60,000 nucleotides of DNA from Apostichopus japonicus (Eukaryota; Echinodermata; Holothuroidea; Aspidochirotida; Stichopodidae): assembly GCF_037975245.1 (NCBI RefSeq), contig NC_092570.1, forward strand, positions 18,145,918-18,205,917, in the 5' to 3' direction. Below the pieces are notes generated by a model that worked only from the letters and a program-made list of their open reading frames with translations, did not search any database and was not told the DNA's origin. Positions 1-12,745 of this stretch are shown here, piece after piece. The position numbers and the translations under genes were made by a program. How positions within the stretch are numbered: the stretch's first letter is position 1; each line of letters begins with the position of its first letter.

Positions 1-153
1 ACCCTTGATTTGCTTCCAGAAATGTCTCTATCCTCATTAGCAAAAACAATAGATTTAAGAGAAGATGTTTTCTTAAAGAGCAAAGATAATATGATAGCTG
101 GAAACATCCTTAAGGCAGTGATTGCAGCTCTTAATGAAAATGTGTTACGGTAA
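1..153 (+). CDS. C-terminal tail of an upstream plus-strand gene (partial)
   Basis: Frame 1 is open from the first base to a TAA at 151-153 and encodes 50 residues. They begin TLDLLPEMSLSSLAKTIDLR and end AVIAALNENVLR. The residue mix (regular Leu, Lys, Asp, Glu, little Asn/Tyr/Ile bias) looks like protein, unlike the AT-driven chance ORFs elsewhere in the window. It ends in a probable amphipathic helix. The start is off the left edge, and the nearest upstream splice acceptor is not in the window, so this is probably a terminal exon. I do not recognise the family. No clear AATAAA signal was identified just downstream, so the 3' UTR end is unknown. A chance open frame of 50 codons is possible in this base composition, which keeps the confidence moderate. 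Confidence 0.5.
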   Translation, partial: TLDLLPEMSLSSLAKTIDLREDVFLKSKDNMIAGNILKAVIAALNENVLR

Positions 154-1539
154 TCTGCATTCTGGTATTCCCGAGAGATTTCTCCATTTTTAACGTGTGA
201 TGGGTTCTCAGTAACTATGTACTGGATTTCTTAATGCATTATGCAAATGACATCAAGCAGTAGTTTAAGGTAGAGTATGTTTGGAATATTTATAACTAGA
301 TTTCTGTTGTAAACATATCAGTATGAAGACATCAGAGAATTTTGTAATCATGTAACAAGGTGCTATGAAAAATGCACAAATTGTTCACAGATACAAAGAT
401 ATAGGACTGTAGCAGATTTTTAAATGGCAGAACTGTAGCTAGTGTCCTTAGTATTTCATGTAAACAAGATAAGGTCACAGTTACAGATAAAGAAAATCCA
501 GACGAAAAAACGCACGACGCTGGCACTTTGGATGGTAGATGAAAAGGAAGGAGGGTGCACAGTGTTAAAAGGTTATCATTCTAGGCAGGGTAGAACGAGG
601 GTGCTAAGGTTGTGGGGAGACAGGTAAGCGAGGAGTGAAGTAAATATCCAAACCAGTCAGGTTTGGCATTTTCATGAAAACAAGATAAGGAATGAAAAAG
701 AAGACGTTAGGAGTTTTTTTTTTTTTTTTCATATAGTGAATTAAGTAAGATTTAAGATTTTGAAATTTACCAAATTGATCTTTACATTAATAATTTATCC
801 TGTACATCAGATAGCAGAATGGGCAAATTCCTATAGTATAGTGCAAAGATATGGAGCCATTCTTTATACAGAATGATCTGATTTTACATAAAGAAAAAAA
901 TCATAAATTCAAAACTGCTACACAAAAATTGAACACTAGATTATTTCCTGACATAGTTGATTTGATATATTGGGACACAAATTTATGCAGAAAGTTATTT
1001 TAGCACTTCAGTTGTAAGAGTTGGATGACTCTCATCTCTTATTTATGTAATAGTGCAGACTCAGAGCTACGCTCATGCCATGCCAGAGTACCTCGGTCAA
1101 AAGCTGCAGTTCCTCTCCCTTTCTTGCACTTTTTGTTTTTATATTTTCATAAATCACAAAATTCTCCCTCAAGATCCTTAATGCCATCAAAACAAAATTC
1201 ATATAACCATGAAATCTTCGCTGTCACTTTTCATCGAGCAGACGATAAAGATGTTGATGTAAAAAGCAGTATACTGTAAGCCCTTAATTTATTTTGGCTT
1301 TACATCATCATGTTCGACAATATTGAAGATTATAAACATCTTGATAAATCTTTGTCTCTCACTCATGTGTTACGTGTGTAACCTTCTAATAGTAGTGCAA
1401 GACAGACAAAATTTTTACCAAACCTGCCATTTGTAATGATACTTTAAAATGTACGATTTCTTCGTCAATCAGTTGTGCCTATAGAAGAGATTTGCTTTGG
1501 TATTATTTTTGCCGTAAGTCTATATTTCATCAAGCTACC
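154..1539. other. 3' UTR or intergenic DNA, no gene seen
   Basis: AT-rich sequence with a T-run near 714-730. It may include the 3' UTR of the gene ending at 153. The ORFs here (up to 84 codons) are short, overlap in several frames and lack splice context. Confidence 0.5.
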
Positions 1540-1840
1540 GTTGCTGTGGCCGAGTGGATAAAGGCGGTGGCATTTGAAGCAATGAGGCTTAGCAATTGGG
1601 AGGTTCTGAGTTCTGAGTTCGATACCCAGCCAGGTCATAGTAAGGTGGGTTTTTCATCCAAGAGCAATCTATGGTTTTCCCATCTGAAATGACTTTCTAA
1701 ATTGAAAATATTCCAAATTTGAGTTTAAAACGTTGAATTGGAAGCCACCGGCGTGTAAGTTGTAATCCATAAGCCCTTTCTCCCACATTTGTGGTCGCTT
1801 AAGCGTCATGAAAATAACTGCTGATTATTATTATTATTAA
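1540..1840 (+). mobile_element. tRNA-derived SINE, near full length
   Basis: The 5' part resembles a Leu/Ser-type tRNA. It carries a perfect box A (TGGCCGAGTGG at about 1547-1557) and a degenerate box B (GAGTTCGATACC near 1616-1627), the internal RNA polymerase III promoter. A tRNA-unrelated body follows, ending in a TTA microsatellite tail. Three other copies of the body lie in the window (12746-12890 and 43824-43975 on the minus strand, 45706-46276 on the plus strand), which shows it is dispersed. The spacer before box B holds a short TCTGAGT duplication not seen in the 45.7 kb copy. Mobilisation would need a partner LINE, and none is present here. It is not a functional tRNA gene: the 3' half of the cloverleaf is replaced by the SINE body. 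Confidence 0.85.
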
Positions 1841-3474
1841 GCTTGCTCAGTTTCCAAAAACAATTAGAATGACCACCTGTCTATATTTGGCAGAATTATG
1901 TATTAAAGTAATAACATTGATAGTTTAGCCAATGCATATAAAGTTGTTTGTACTTTCTCCATTAATAATTAGATGTCAAAAATACTGTGATAAGATTTGG
2001 AAACAAAAGGCAATACAAGTTATAATTTGCTCATTAGAGCATCCTCACAACAACTGGTCTAAGTTGTAATCTGAAAACAAATTTGATACAATATTTGTCA
2101 TGGATAGCATTATACAAGAAAATTAGTACGTTAGGAAACAATGGCACAGTGAAGTAACCTTGAATTTCCAGGTATTAACCAAGAAATCAGAGTTTGACTT
2201 AAACTGTTTAAAATTCAAGTAAAAATTATAATTTTAAGGTTGAAAATATTGGACAAACGTTTCTTTTGAAACAAGTTGCCAAGACTTTGGACAACATTAA
2301 TCAGAATTTAAACAGCCTATCCTGCATAATCTGAACAATATTATTATAAAAATTCCTGAAAACTTGGAAATTATTTCGTAAACAGTTGAGGCAACATTTC
2401 AGAAGATGTATGTTAATTTTACTTCATTATTGAACTTGTTAATGACACAGCAATGTTTTTACTGTTATTTTACTTTTTGCAGATGAGCTTTATTCATGCA
2501 GCTAATTCAGCATTGTAAACATATTAAACCAGCATTGTCAGATGCACAACCCTTGGCAAATTATGTCCCCAGGCGCTCTCTTTCAAGTCTTCATATTTCA
2601 TTAAGTATATTGTGAAAAAGATGATATTATTCCTTATCCCAAACTTTCTAACACTCCCTTATCGACACTCGGCCTTGGGGGCTATATCCCTCTGATGTCC
2701 ACCTCTAGTCAGGCCTGCCCAGGTGTTATTGATAGAACTTTTTGAGCAAACGTGCATATATTATCCAATTCTGAGCTTGTGTCAAACTTATGAAGCACCT
2801 GATATCAAGTACAATACTAGGGTTGATGGCACAGTGAGTGAGGTTTATATCAGTAGTAACTTTTTCTGCGCACACACAAAGCAGTAAATTAAGTCTGTGT
2901 GCTGTGACATGTTTTACAAGAAACGTTGGTATTAATGACGATATAATCTTACAGTTTAACAAGAGGCCGCTGTACAAGGCATTTCTGTCTTTCGATGGCC
3001 TTTTGAATACCTGAATCTTGTACCTTGAAGCTATGAAGCTAGAAAAAAGTACTGAGAAGCATTTGATTCTGGTTCATAATTTCATTTAGTGGTATCCTTA
3101 CAAATCTGTAATGCAATAAAGAGACATGATGCGGTCAAGAAATTTAAGCTTGATTCCCTAGTGTGACTGTCAAGAGGCTATTGACCAAGCAGGGTTGAAG
3201 ACTTAAGAAATATATGTCACGACCTCATTGCAGGGCAAAACAGATTGGGTTTCCTAACAGAGAAAGCAAGACAAAGGCATTTCTCACTCTTGTTTGTACA
3301 GAAAATAGACAACTAGAAACAGACAACTTTTAATACTGGATAACTTTGGTGTGCAGAAGTGGTACAGACAGGTCTGCAAGTTGGATCTACAGACCAGCAG
3401 GAGCGAAGCTTCACAGTCGGTTCGTATTTACAATTTTTACTTTAAGAGGTTTGTGCTCTAAACAATACTCAGTC
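1841..3474. other. Intergenic or intronic, no gene seen
   Basis: AT-rich unique-looking sequence. No ORF with splice context, no clear repeat family and no RNA gene was seen. Confidence 0.5.
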
Positions 3475-3782
3475 CAGGTGCGTAGCCAAGGGGGGAGGGG
3501 GTGAAGGGGGCAGCCACCCCCCCCCTTGAGCATATTTGTTTTGTATGTTTTTATGATATCGCTAGTAATTTCAAAAGAGAAAATGCTAAGATGCAGCTTA
3601 CAAGGCCTGGGAAGTTCCATTTCCAACGATCTGGGAGGCATTTACAGCCAAAATTTTCTTGTACGCTTCACGCCAACCCATGGTGGCGCTACGCTTAGAA
3701 AGTTTTCTATGCAGAATCTACGGCTCTGATAGTTTGCCTACAGGTTCGCCCCTCCCTTGACAAATTCCTGGCTACGCGCCTG
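3475..3782 (+). mobile_element. hAT-type MITE, family 1 (CAGGCGCGTAGCCA ends)
   Basis: This 308-bp non-autonomous DNA transposon has 14-bp terminal inverted repeats: CAGGTGCGTAGCCA on the left and TGGCTACGCGCCTG on the right, with one mismatch. It is flanked by a perfect 8-bp target-site duplication, ACTCAGTC (3467-3474 and 3783-3790). Eight-base duplications and CA..TG ends are hallmarks of the hAT superfamily. Just inside the left end are G-runs and C-runs. Positions 3590-3700 hold the core also found in the other hAT-like elements of this window. There is no transposase ORF. Copies at 37346 and 45756 belong to the same family. Confidence 0.88.
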
Positions 3783-5360
3783 ACTCAGTCTCGTAATCAT
3801 TTACTGTTATTGGCAATTTTGATGGCTCAGAATTTAGCCTCATATTATAGAATACTATACCTGGCTCCTGTGTACAAACACTGCGATACTCTGCATCTTT
3901 GTACATGTATCACGATTTACCAATTCTGCACAGCATTTTACGATGAGATTCTGGATATATTATTCCCAGCAATTTACAACCTTCAATATTTCGGAGATGA
4001 AAGCTACTGTAACTTCTATTACATTTACATTATTTGGATCCACCCTTCATATTACCAGGAACATAATGTTAAACATAATTTTAAGGAGAAAACATGCTAT
4101 CTGCATGTGGGTTGTCACCAACTTAAGTCCAACATAGTTACAGAATGTTATTGAAAATTGGTCAACTTTGCCCGGTATTTCCCACTATTTCCCACCCGGC
4201 TGGGTAATATTCATATTCCCCGAGAAATATCCAACCCTCCTCCTTTAAAGGTAAATTGATTGAGATGGACATATGATTCTCATTCTCATGCAGTATTTGA
4301 TCAGACCCTCAAAACAAAAGATGATATCTATGTTTGGTCCCAGTCGGTATGTAACTTCTTCACCAACTTTCACACCTTGTTCAATAGTCGTTCTCACTTT
4401 TCTGTAAAGAGATATCTTGCCTGTATGCCTCTGGGTGTTACACCTCAAGAGACAGATTCAGTGATTAGCCTGCCAGATTTTGAGAGAGATCTATGCTTTA
4501 ACACAATCTAATTTAAGCTGATATCAGCCCAGAATGCACTGGTTTGTAATAATAATAATAATAATAAAAATTAGACAGGGATATGAGAAAGGTGGATACA
4601 TGGCATGATGCACTGTTTAATAAACAATCTTCACATAGCTATGTACATGAGAATGCAAACATTCCCAACATGTCATTCCATAGATAAAAGTTAATTCCAC
4701 ATAACTACATAATAATATACTTTTTGCATAATTCTCAAAAAGTTTGAATTTAACAACTGTTGAGATTAATACAGTTAAGTGTGGTAGATAAATAATGTTC
4801 CTGACAGATTGTTACTTTAATTCCTCCAATTTCACACCAGAGAACAATGGTACTGGTGTAAACCTGCAAAGGGTTGCAAATGAAAAGACGATATTTACAC
4901 CCTTTATAACTGTTACTTTGACAACACTGTTTCACTTTTCATCAAATAAAAATGTAACTCAATATCAAGTTTGCAGCCATGTTGCAACTTTGATATCATT
5001 GTACATTAATTGCATGACCTACTTTTATTTAAAACATGATTTTTATGTTGATTGGACCCATGTTACAACCCTCTGTGTTCTCCCTTCCTGATGTTTCATG
5101 GAATTATCATCGGTCATTTGGTTGAAAGGATAGTGAACGGTTTGTTGGAAAATTGTAAGCAGACTTATAGATTATCCATACTTTGCATTTCCATGTTTCA
5201 TAAACTTTAAATTGAGTTAATAAACAACATAATCTTTTCCAAATGTATATAAATTGAGAATAATTAAGTCAAGAACTTGAAAGTTCATTAGGTCATTGGG
5301 AGGTGAGTTTCACATTGATAGGTATATATATGTTGTAGAGTGGTATAACAGCTCTTTGTT
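3783..5360. other. Intergenic or intronic, no gene seen
   Basis: AT-rich. A 114-codon ORF at 3810-4154 overlaps another frame, is rich in Tyr, Cys, Ile and His, and lacks splice context. It is judged a chance ORF. Confidence 0.5.
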
Positions 5361-6220
5361 AAGCCACTTACATCCTCCGAGAGCAGAAAGTCCTTTGAAA
5401 AGCCACTTACATCCTCCGAGAGCAGAAAGTCCTTTGATAAGTCACTTACATCCTCCGAGAGCAGAAAGTCCTTTGATAAGTCACTTACATCCTCCGAGAG
5501 CAGAAAGTCCTTTGAAAAGCCACTTACATCCTCCGAGAGCTGAAAGTCCTTTGATAAGTCACTTACATCCTCCGAGAGCAGAAAGTCCTTTGATAAGCCA
5601 CTTACATCCTCCGAGAGCTGAAAGTCCTTTGATAAGTCACTTACATCCTCCGAGAGCAGAAAGTCCTTTGATAAGCCACTTACATCCTCTGAGAGCAGAA
5701 AGTCCTTTGAAAAGCCACTTACATCCTCTGAGAGCAGAAAGTACTTTGATAAGTCACTTACATCCTCCGAGAGCAGAAAGTCCTTTGATAAGTCACTTAC
5801 ATCCTCCGAGAGCAGAAAGTCCTTTGATAAGTCACTTACATCCTCTGAGAGCAGAAAGTCCTTTGATAAGCCACTTACATCCTCTGAGAGCAGAAAGTCC
5901 TTTGAAAAGCCACTTACATCCTCTGAGAGCAGAAAGTACTTTGATAAGTCACTTACATCCTCCAAGAGCAGAAAGGCCTTTGATAAGTCACTTACATCCT
6001 CCGAGAGCAGCAAGTCCTTTGATATTAAGCCACTCACATCCTCTGAGAGCAGATAACCCTTTGATAATCCACTTACATTCTCCGAGAGCAGAAAGTCCTT
6101 TGATATTAAGCCACTTACATCCTCCGAGGGCAGTAAGTCCTTTGATAAGTCACTTACATCCTCAGAGAGCAGAAAGTCCTTTGATATTAAAGTCACTTAC
6201 ATCCTCCAAGAGCAGAAAGT
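5361..6220. repeat. 39-bp minisatellite, about 22 units
   Basis: The unit (starting AAGTCACTTACATCCTCCGA and ending TCCTTTGAT) is repeated about 22 times with few substitutions. Because 39 is divisible by 3, both strands stay open for about 300 codons. The plus strand reads HLHPPRAESPLIS per unit and the minus strand reads LSEDVSDLSKDFL. Some late units carry a 3-bp insertion (GATATTAAG for GATAAG) that keeps the frame, and the last carries a 4-bp insertion. No splice sites or non-repetitive coding flanks support translation. The two long ORFs are best read as by-products of the array. Confidence 0.95.
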
Positions 6221-8526
6221 CAAGAGAAACATACTTTTAACCGTCCTGATGCTCTGCTGACAATGTTATTGTCAACAACAGGAATAAATTCCGTATCGTC
6301 TTCATCATGCTTCAACTCTTTTGTCATTTCCAAGTTTCAAATCATGCGTGGAATTGATGTCTATTACTGACCAGAATTGCACCTGACTGGAGAAAGTCCC
6401 TGAAATTTCCTGCGCTTGGTAGAGATAATGGTCTTAATTGGCCATCTCTGATTGTTTTTGGAAGATGGATCTTTCCAAAGAGACTGTTGTGCCCTTACAA
6501 ACACATACCCCTTTAGGTCATTGTTAAGCTATCTCACTCCCTGAAGCTGCAGCTGTACCCGCTTGTTCTAATTTAAATATTTTATGGATGAGCTAACTTG
6601 TTTCATTTTAGGGGGTGCCTTGCAGCTGGCTTTTAGTAGTCAGTTTCAGATATATTCACTGCACTTCTCACTGAAGGTAAAATAGCTTAAATTTATAGTC
6701 AATCTGCCATTAGGAATATGCCCCAAATACACTTTTAATTTTCAAATTCTTTCTTGGTCTGTAACATTCATCACCTGAACATCTTGCTCCATGGAGAAGT
6801 AGTTCTACTTTTGGAGTATCAGTTTCGTGAGAATTCCAGAAAGAGTACTAGCAAAACAGTTGTACAGTAAAGAAGAGTGAAAATATATTCTGCCAGAGAG
6901 GTAATGGATACCATTGAAAATCTCATGTACAGTAGCTATAACAATTGGTTTATATCAGTCTGTGTTTGTCAGCTTTCCACAAAGTTCTTCCCAGTTGGTC
7001 CTTTCCTAAGTGTAACCATGCCTAATATAAAACAGCTCTTGTATTGATTATGCGGTAAAAATTAGCATAAAACAAAAGCAAAAGAAAAAGGCAATAGGGC
7101 ACATTTAAAGTTGGAAAAGTTTGCAAGAGGTCAGTAACCTTCATTTGGAATTTTTAGAGATCGCAGTTGTATGGAATGAAACATGTTTAATATATGATTG
7201 AAACACATAAGAAATGTAGTAGTATTACAACTAATTGTACAAAGTGACAGTTAATTGTTGTAAACGTATTTCCCATCAACTAATAAGACATTGAACAGAA
7301 TTTGTAATAAAAGAATAAATCTCTTTAACTTTGTGAGGTTTTGGAAATGAGAGCAATTTAAGTGCTTACTCTGGCATCAAGAATCTCCATCTTGTAAACA
7401 ACTTTTTTCAGTAAAAAACACTTCTTTACAGTAGGAATAGGAATACTTTGTGTACCAAGATGTGTAAGGAAGAAATGTTTTTTGGTTGTTATTATTGGGG
7501 TTAACTCAGAGTGTTGTTTAAATTCAAGCCCTGGAAGGAGGTTTCAGTTTAGTCTAACTCTGACATCGTTTTACCTTGCTAGCTGTGGAAGTAGGCCTAT
7601 GGATGAGTTTGTTGTTGTGGCTGAGTAGAAGGGTGATCTTGCAACTTGTTTTATCACCAAAATACGGATGACATAAAAACAGCACTTAAGTGAAGTGGAT
7701 TGGTGTCTGGAGTAATTTGATATCATCTCGTACAACATGAAAGTCAAAGTGATTAGTTGCCCCTTCAGAAATTACTAAGTCGCCCCATCACCAAGTATGC
7801 ACAGCGAGAGGTGATGTTAAAGTTTTTAATCAATTGGAACTTTTGCACCTGTGACAGATTTGAATGAACTAGCAGGACTCCAAACTTGAAAAAACACCTT
7901 TTCTGTTTTTATCCAACCGTTATGTATTTGTATCTGGAAAGCTGTTTACAAGATCGTGGCTCAATTTCCTGTTTCATCAAATTCAATGGTTAACCTGTCG
8001 CCAAATGAATGTCACGGTATGGTCGATAAACTGACTATATTCCTGGCTGGTATAAAAAGAGAACTGTGAAGAAATCTCGATTATACGGTATAATCTACGC
8101 AGGTAGAATCTGAAGAGTTTCCAACCGCTGCAACTCACTTGTATTTAGTGTTTATAACTGGTAGATTGAGAAGGCCTCATTAAATGTAGAAGGTAGTATG
8201 CCAAGTAGAGGGAGCTATGTACAATTGAAATTACTTTGTTACAATGTTTACAGCCAAGTCGATAAAGAAAAGAAGTATGGATGGAGACAAGTTCATCATA
8301 CCATGTTGCAATACCTGTTGAGCATGAAGTACTAAACTTAAATATTAGAACTAAAGCTCATCTCTAACCGAAGGATACAATCGTCTGATGCAACACTGTG
8401 CCTCATTGCAAAGGTCTCCTATAAATCAAATAATATTAAAACAATGCTCTTTCTTTTCTTAGCTTTCTGTGACTTCAAATTTAAATTCTTACAACAAAAT
8501 ATGATAAATATTAACTTAATTAAATA
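6221..8526. other. Intergenic or intronic, no gene seen
   Basis: No ORF above 60 codons occurs on either strand, and no recognised repeat was seen. Confidence 0.55.
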
Positions 8527-8963
8527 GTTGTACTGTACTCTACATAGTGAACTCTATAATACTATAGACCTGTATGACAGAAGCAGCATTCACTGTGTTG
8601 TACTGTACTCTACATAGTGAACTCTATAATACTATAGACCTGTATGACAGAAGCAGCATTCACTGTGTTGTACTGTACTCTACATAGTGAAATCTATAAT
8701 ACTATAGACCTGTATGACAGAAGCAGCATTCACTGTGTTGTACTGTACTCTACATAGTGAAATCTATAATACTATAGACCTGTATAACAGAGGCAGCATT
8801 CACTGTGTTGTACTGTACTCTACATAGTGAAATCTATAATACTATAGACCTGTATGACAGAAGCAGCATTCACTGTGTCGTACTGTACTCTACATAGTGA
8901 AATCTATAATACTCTAGACCTGTATAACAGATGCAGCATTCACTGTGTCGTACTGTACTCTGA
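8527..8963. repeat. 70-bp tandem array, six full units plus a partial one
   Basis: Units begin GTTGTACTGTACTCTACATA at 8527, 8597, 8667, 8737, 8807 and 8877, with a truncated unit from 8947. The spacing is exactly 70 bp each time. Units differ by only a few substitutions, such as GAACTC/GAAATC, ATGACAG/ATAACAG and GTTG/GTCG. The near-identity implies recent amplification. No coding potential was seen. Confidence 0.95.
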
Positions 8964-10119
8964 ATAGGGAATTCCTAAAAAGCTGGATTATTAAAAATGG
9001 TGACTCTTAATATAATTTTTGTTGTTGTAATTTTCTTGAGTTTTATTAACTTGTTGAATCTGAGTTTGTGAGTTTATCATCCCTAGGATTAACTTCTTTT
9101 TTTTTAGAAGTATTAATAACCTGTTACATAGTTAATCATGGAATAGTATAACTTTTCAAGAATTCTTGTGGGAAAACAATCATTTTTACAAAGACCTAAC
9201 AATATTTTAAAACCTTCTGGTGTTGCTTTAATCTCCTCCAGTGAGGTTACTGAACTTCCAAAGAAGTTGCGTTTGAGATTTCTTGTCAATGCTCCCCCAC
9301 CTGAAGCCCATACCAGTATTGCTGTTTGCATTTTAATTTTAACACTCTACTGCACTGTATCTACTTCCCTTAGTTACTATATATATACTCTCGTTTGAAG
9401 TACCGAGTCATAGTTAGAATGGCAAATAGATACGGAACAAAATGAGGAAGACTTAGCAAGCTGACGACGACGGTAGGCGTAAGTCTTCATTAGGTCCTTT
9501 TATTAGTTTGAATGTCTAGTTACGGAGGATATTTTTAAATTAAGAACCTCGGAGATGATGTTAAATGATGACTGACCTGATTCTGAAGGGCTTAACAAAA
9601 AAAGAGGGCAAGTAGGCCATGACAACGACGACGAGGAGGACGGAACATTGAGTAGTAACCATCCCAGACGTGAAGCCGTGCAGTAGAATCTAACTTTGTC
9701 ATTATTACAATTTGTCAATGTCTCGGGGATGATGTTAAAATTGATTGGATTTGTCAATGTCAGGGGAGGAGGGTTTCTGTAATGGTAAAGGGGGTGGAGG
9801 AATATACATTTCAACCTTGGCTGCTACTCCTCATTACTCTCATTTAGTTGTCACAAACATTTCACGAAAAAAATCGATAGGAAATTGTCAGAAAGTGTTT
9901 GTATCTCAGACATTCATCGGAATGGATTTGATCGGAGACAACCGTTAAAGCAGGGTTTTGTCTTCTATGTTATTTGATACTAAAATTTCACACAGTGCAG
10001 TTCACAGCTGTTTATTGCCAACAAAAAATGAAGGAAAATTTTGTGATACAATTGTGACAGATTGCCCTAATTTCTGCGGAATTTTGACAGGTAATATGAA
10101 AATATTCAGTCTGACATCC
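8964..10119. other. Intergenic or intronic, no convincing gene
   Basis: The stretch 9440-9690 is locally richer in G and C, with GACGAC runs. A 103-codon minus-strand ORF (9503-9814) has Ser-rich low complexity and no clear splice or start context, so it is not called. Confidence 0.4.
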
Positions 10120-10620
10120 TAGTGTGATGCCGTTGGTCATCATATCTGTCGCCCTCTATTTATCTAGGCTACATGTCACTGTTTTGAGGACAGTGAAGTC
10201 AGTATTACAGGTCACGTGACATCTGTTCATCAGCTGAGGTGGATCAGATCTCGAGACTTGTTAATCAGTCTTCGCTCCTGTTCTGAATTTCGTCTTTTAT
10301 ACGCTATTGTACATATGTATTGTTATAGGACTCTACTATGGTATTGAGATCTCGTTTGTAATCAGTTTCCTTCAAATGCATGTTCTTCTATTTATCACTG
10401 GGGGCTTTGTGCCGATGTATTGTCTGTACCGTGGCTGATTAAAGCAATAGATAACATAATCTACTCAGCGCTTGTTCTTTTACTCATTTATCTATGTGTT
10501 ATATTCTTTGCATGTAATAGCGAGATTCAAGGCTCGTCATTACTAACACACAACCATCTAAGCCACATTTGTTTCCATACCCCCACCAGTCCTCCGTAGG
10601 GAATATTTGGGCGCCCCCGG
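10120..10620 (+). other. Possible LTR-retroelement remnant or regulatory block
   Basis: This block differs in texture from its AT-rich surroundings. It contains a CACGTG E-box (about 10205), a segment resembling an LTR U3/R region, and then TTTGGGCGCCCCCGGAATCT near 10607. That last stretch is loosely like a primer-binding site next to an LTR. No matching second LTR, gag/pol ORF or clear 5-bp duplication was found. It could equally be a promoter or a conserved non-coding segment. Confidence 0.2.
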
Positions 10621-12416
10621 AATCTGAGACTGAGTTTAGCGTTACACTACTACCAATATTCGTTGTAAGAAAAACATGTTCCTCCCATTTAGTTTAAATT
10701 TCATTGGTATTGTCCCCAAATATGCTAGACATTTATGTCTATTATAAAAATCCTCCATAATCAGCTGAAAATAATATGGAGAATCAGTACATCGAAGAAA
10801 GTACATTTGAAAAATCATAATGTTATGCGTGCCATAAACGATTGCGCCAATTGATACTGATGACCCATAGTCAATCTGGAAATCAGAAACAATATTAATA
10901 ACAGAGTTATTACACTGTCCACAGATAATACTCGCACCAATAAACTATTTAACCATATAATGAATAATTAGCACAAATATCAAATGACCCACATTGTCTA
11001 ACAGTGGACTGTATCTGTCACGTACATCTGCAAAGGGAAATTTTCCAGGAAATTGGTTTCTATTAATTAAGTGTGTAGTAATACAGATTTGAATGCTTCA
11101 TGGATATTGGTTGATATTTTTCATTATTCATTAGAGATATCATCAACCTTAAGGCTGGTTTCTGAAAGCCTCCACTATACAAAGACATCTTTTGAGGTAC
11201 ATGTAATTGCCTTTACTGTCTGTTTCCTTAGGAGAAGTAATATACTTGTCAAACCACAAATCAACTTTATTACCTTTTAATGGTAGGGGTTGTGGTCAGA
11301 GGCTCAATGGGGGTCAGCAAAGGGGTATTTGAAGGGGTAGCTTTCATGACAGTTTGTGGTTTTCTCAAGCAGTTTACAAAATGAAAAGACTGGATGCATA
11401 AGGCTGGCTATATGGATAGAATAATTGTAGGAGAGGTTTTATATTTTCCCATTCTGAGAGCAGTGAGTTGTATACTCTGTGGGTGGTGGACTTCAGTGCA
11501 CTAGTGTTTCTACTCTGATCACTTCTTGTACTGTTTGTATATTCTACCCTTCATCTGTTGGCTGGAGTAAAAGTAATAGTCTGCTAGCTAACGATCGTTC
11601 AATTTCCAGTAGTGCGATTCACTGATCAATAGTTTTCTGATTACTCACAGGATGATGAAGGTCAAGAGTACAAAGCTTAAGGGATCCTAAATATTTTTTT
11701 AATTTTATGATCGACTCCATGTATACAATGGAATATATGCTGGTTTGAACACATTTGACTAAGTAATATACCCAGCAGCAACACTTCAGTCTTTGCTCCA
11801 TGAGAGGACAGCATCTTGGGTCTTTTATCAAACTCTAGCCCCAAACTGTATTTTACTCGGTTTGTTTTCATCGTAATAAGTGTTAAGAATATCCCTGGAG
11901 CTCAGGAATTTGACCATGAAATACTTTTTAGTCTCTTTTAAGGCAATTTGGCCAGAAGACAAATTGGTTAAATCGGGTAGGTTTGTATATAGTGCACTAA
12001 CTATTTCTGTGCATTGCAGTGTGAGCTGACAAAGTTTAATGATGTTACCAGAACCTTCTGTCGTAGTTTAAATTAAAGCATAGATCTAAAGACTACATAA
12101 TTTAGAGCACTCTTGGAATTTAGAATCTTCAGGGTGTCACATTAATGGGGTCATCATGTCAAAGATCCTGAAGACCTTATAAAGTCCATGTCTGTTGACC
12201 TCTGTCAGTAATGACTTGTATCCTACATGTATAAATATTATAAGATGCTTGCTCAGATTACAGATTTTAGATCTATCCCAAGAATGTGAAGATTGAATTT
12301 GAGGGCAAAATTATGTAATTATCACATCCTAAGAATAGGATTGTGTGATTTAGTTATCATCTTGTTGCTCATAAATTTATATGCAAACCCTGTAAGTTTG
12401 TGGATGTTCTATTTAA

Positions 12417-12666
12417 AGGTAGTCAGTATAGGCCCCAAAGTATAGCACGCTATAATTGCAAGAAGTTTTCAAAAAGTACTTTCCTTGAGGCCTTTACTCG
12501 CTTATCGTTCTCAGACATTTGTAAAGAAGAACACACAAGATGAATGAATGTCCCAGTGAGGAAAATTTCCTCCAAGGTTGTAATAAAAACAGGTTAGAAT
12601 TTTGACCCAAGGTGACTAGGCCTATATTTGAATATCTAGCATATTTGAGGCCAATACAGCAAACCT
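12417..12666 (+). mobile_element. TTAA-flanked MITE, copy 1
   Basis: This 250-bp element lies between TTAA at 12413-12416 and TTAA at 12667-12670. The left end starts AGGTAGTCAGTATAGGCCCC, followed by the near-palindrome TATAGCACGCTATA. The right end is an imperfect inverted copy. The copy at 27857-28101, in the opposite orientation, aligns over the whole length. TTAA duplications are typical of piggyBac and Kolobok-like elements. There is no transposase ORF. Confidence 0.75.
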
Positions 12667-12745
12667 TTAAGCTATTGTGGGTATAGAACATATTTGCCTA
12701 TGATAACCAATAAGTACTTAAGAATGTGTTTGTAGGTTGTTATAA

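Noticed and set aside
1540-1640. Functional tRNA-Leu/Ser gene
   Set aside because: Only the A-box and B-box regions are tRNA-like. The acceptor stem is not completed, and the sequence continues into the SINE body, which is repeated elsewhere.
5288-6196. 302-codon minus-strand and 314-codon plus-strand ORFs
   Set aside because: Both are produced by the 39-bp array; they lack splice sites and unique flanking coding sequence.
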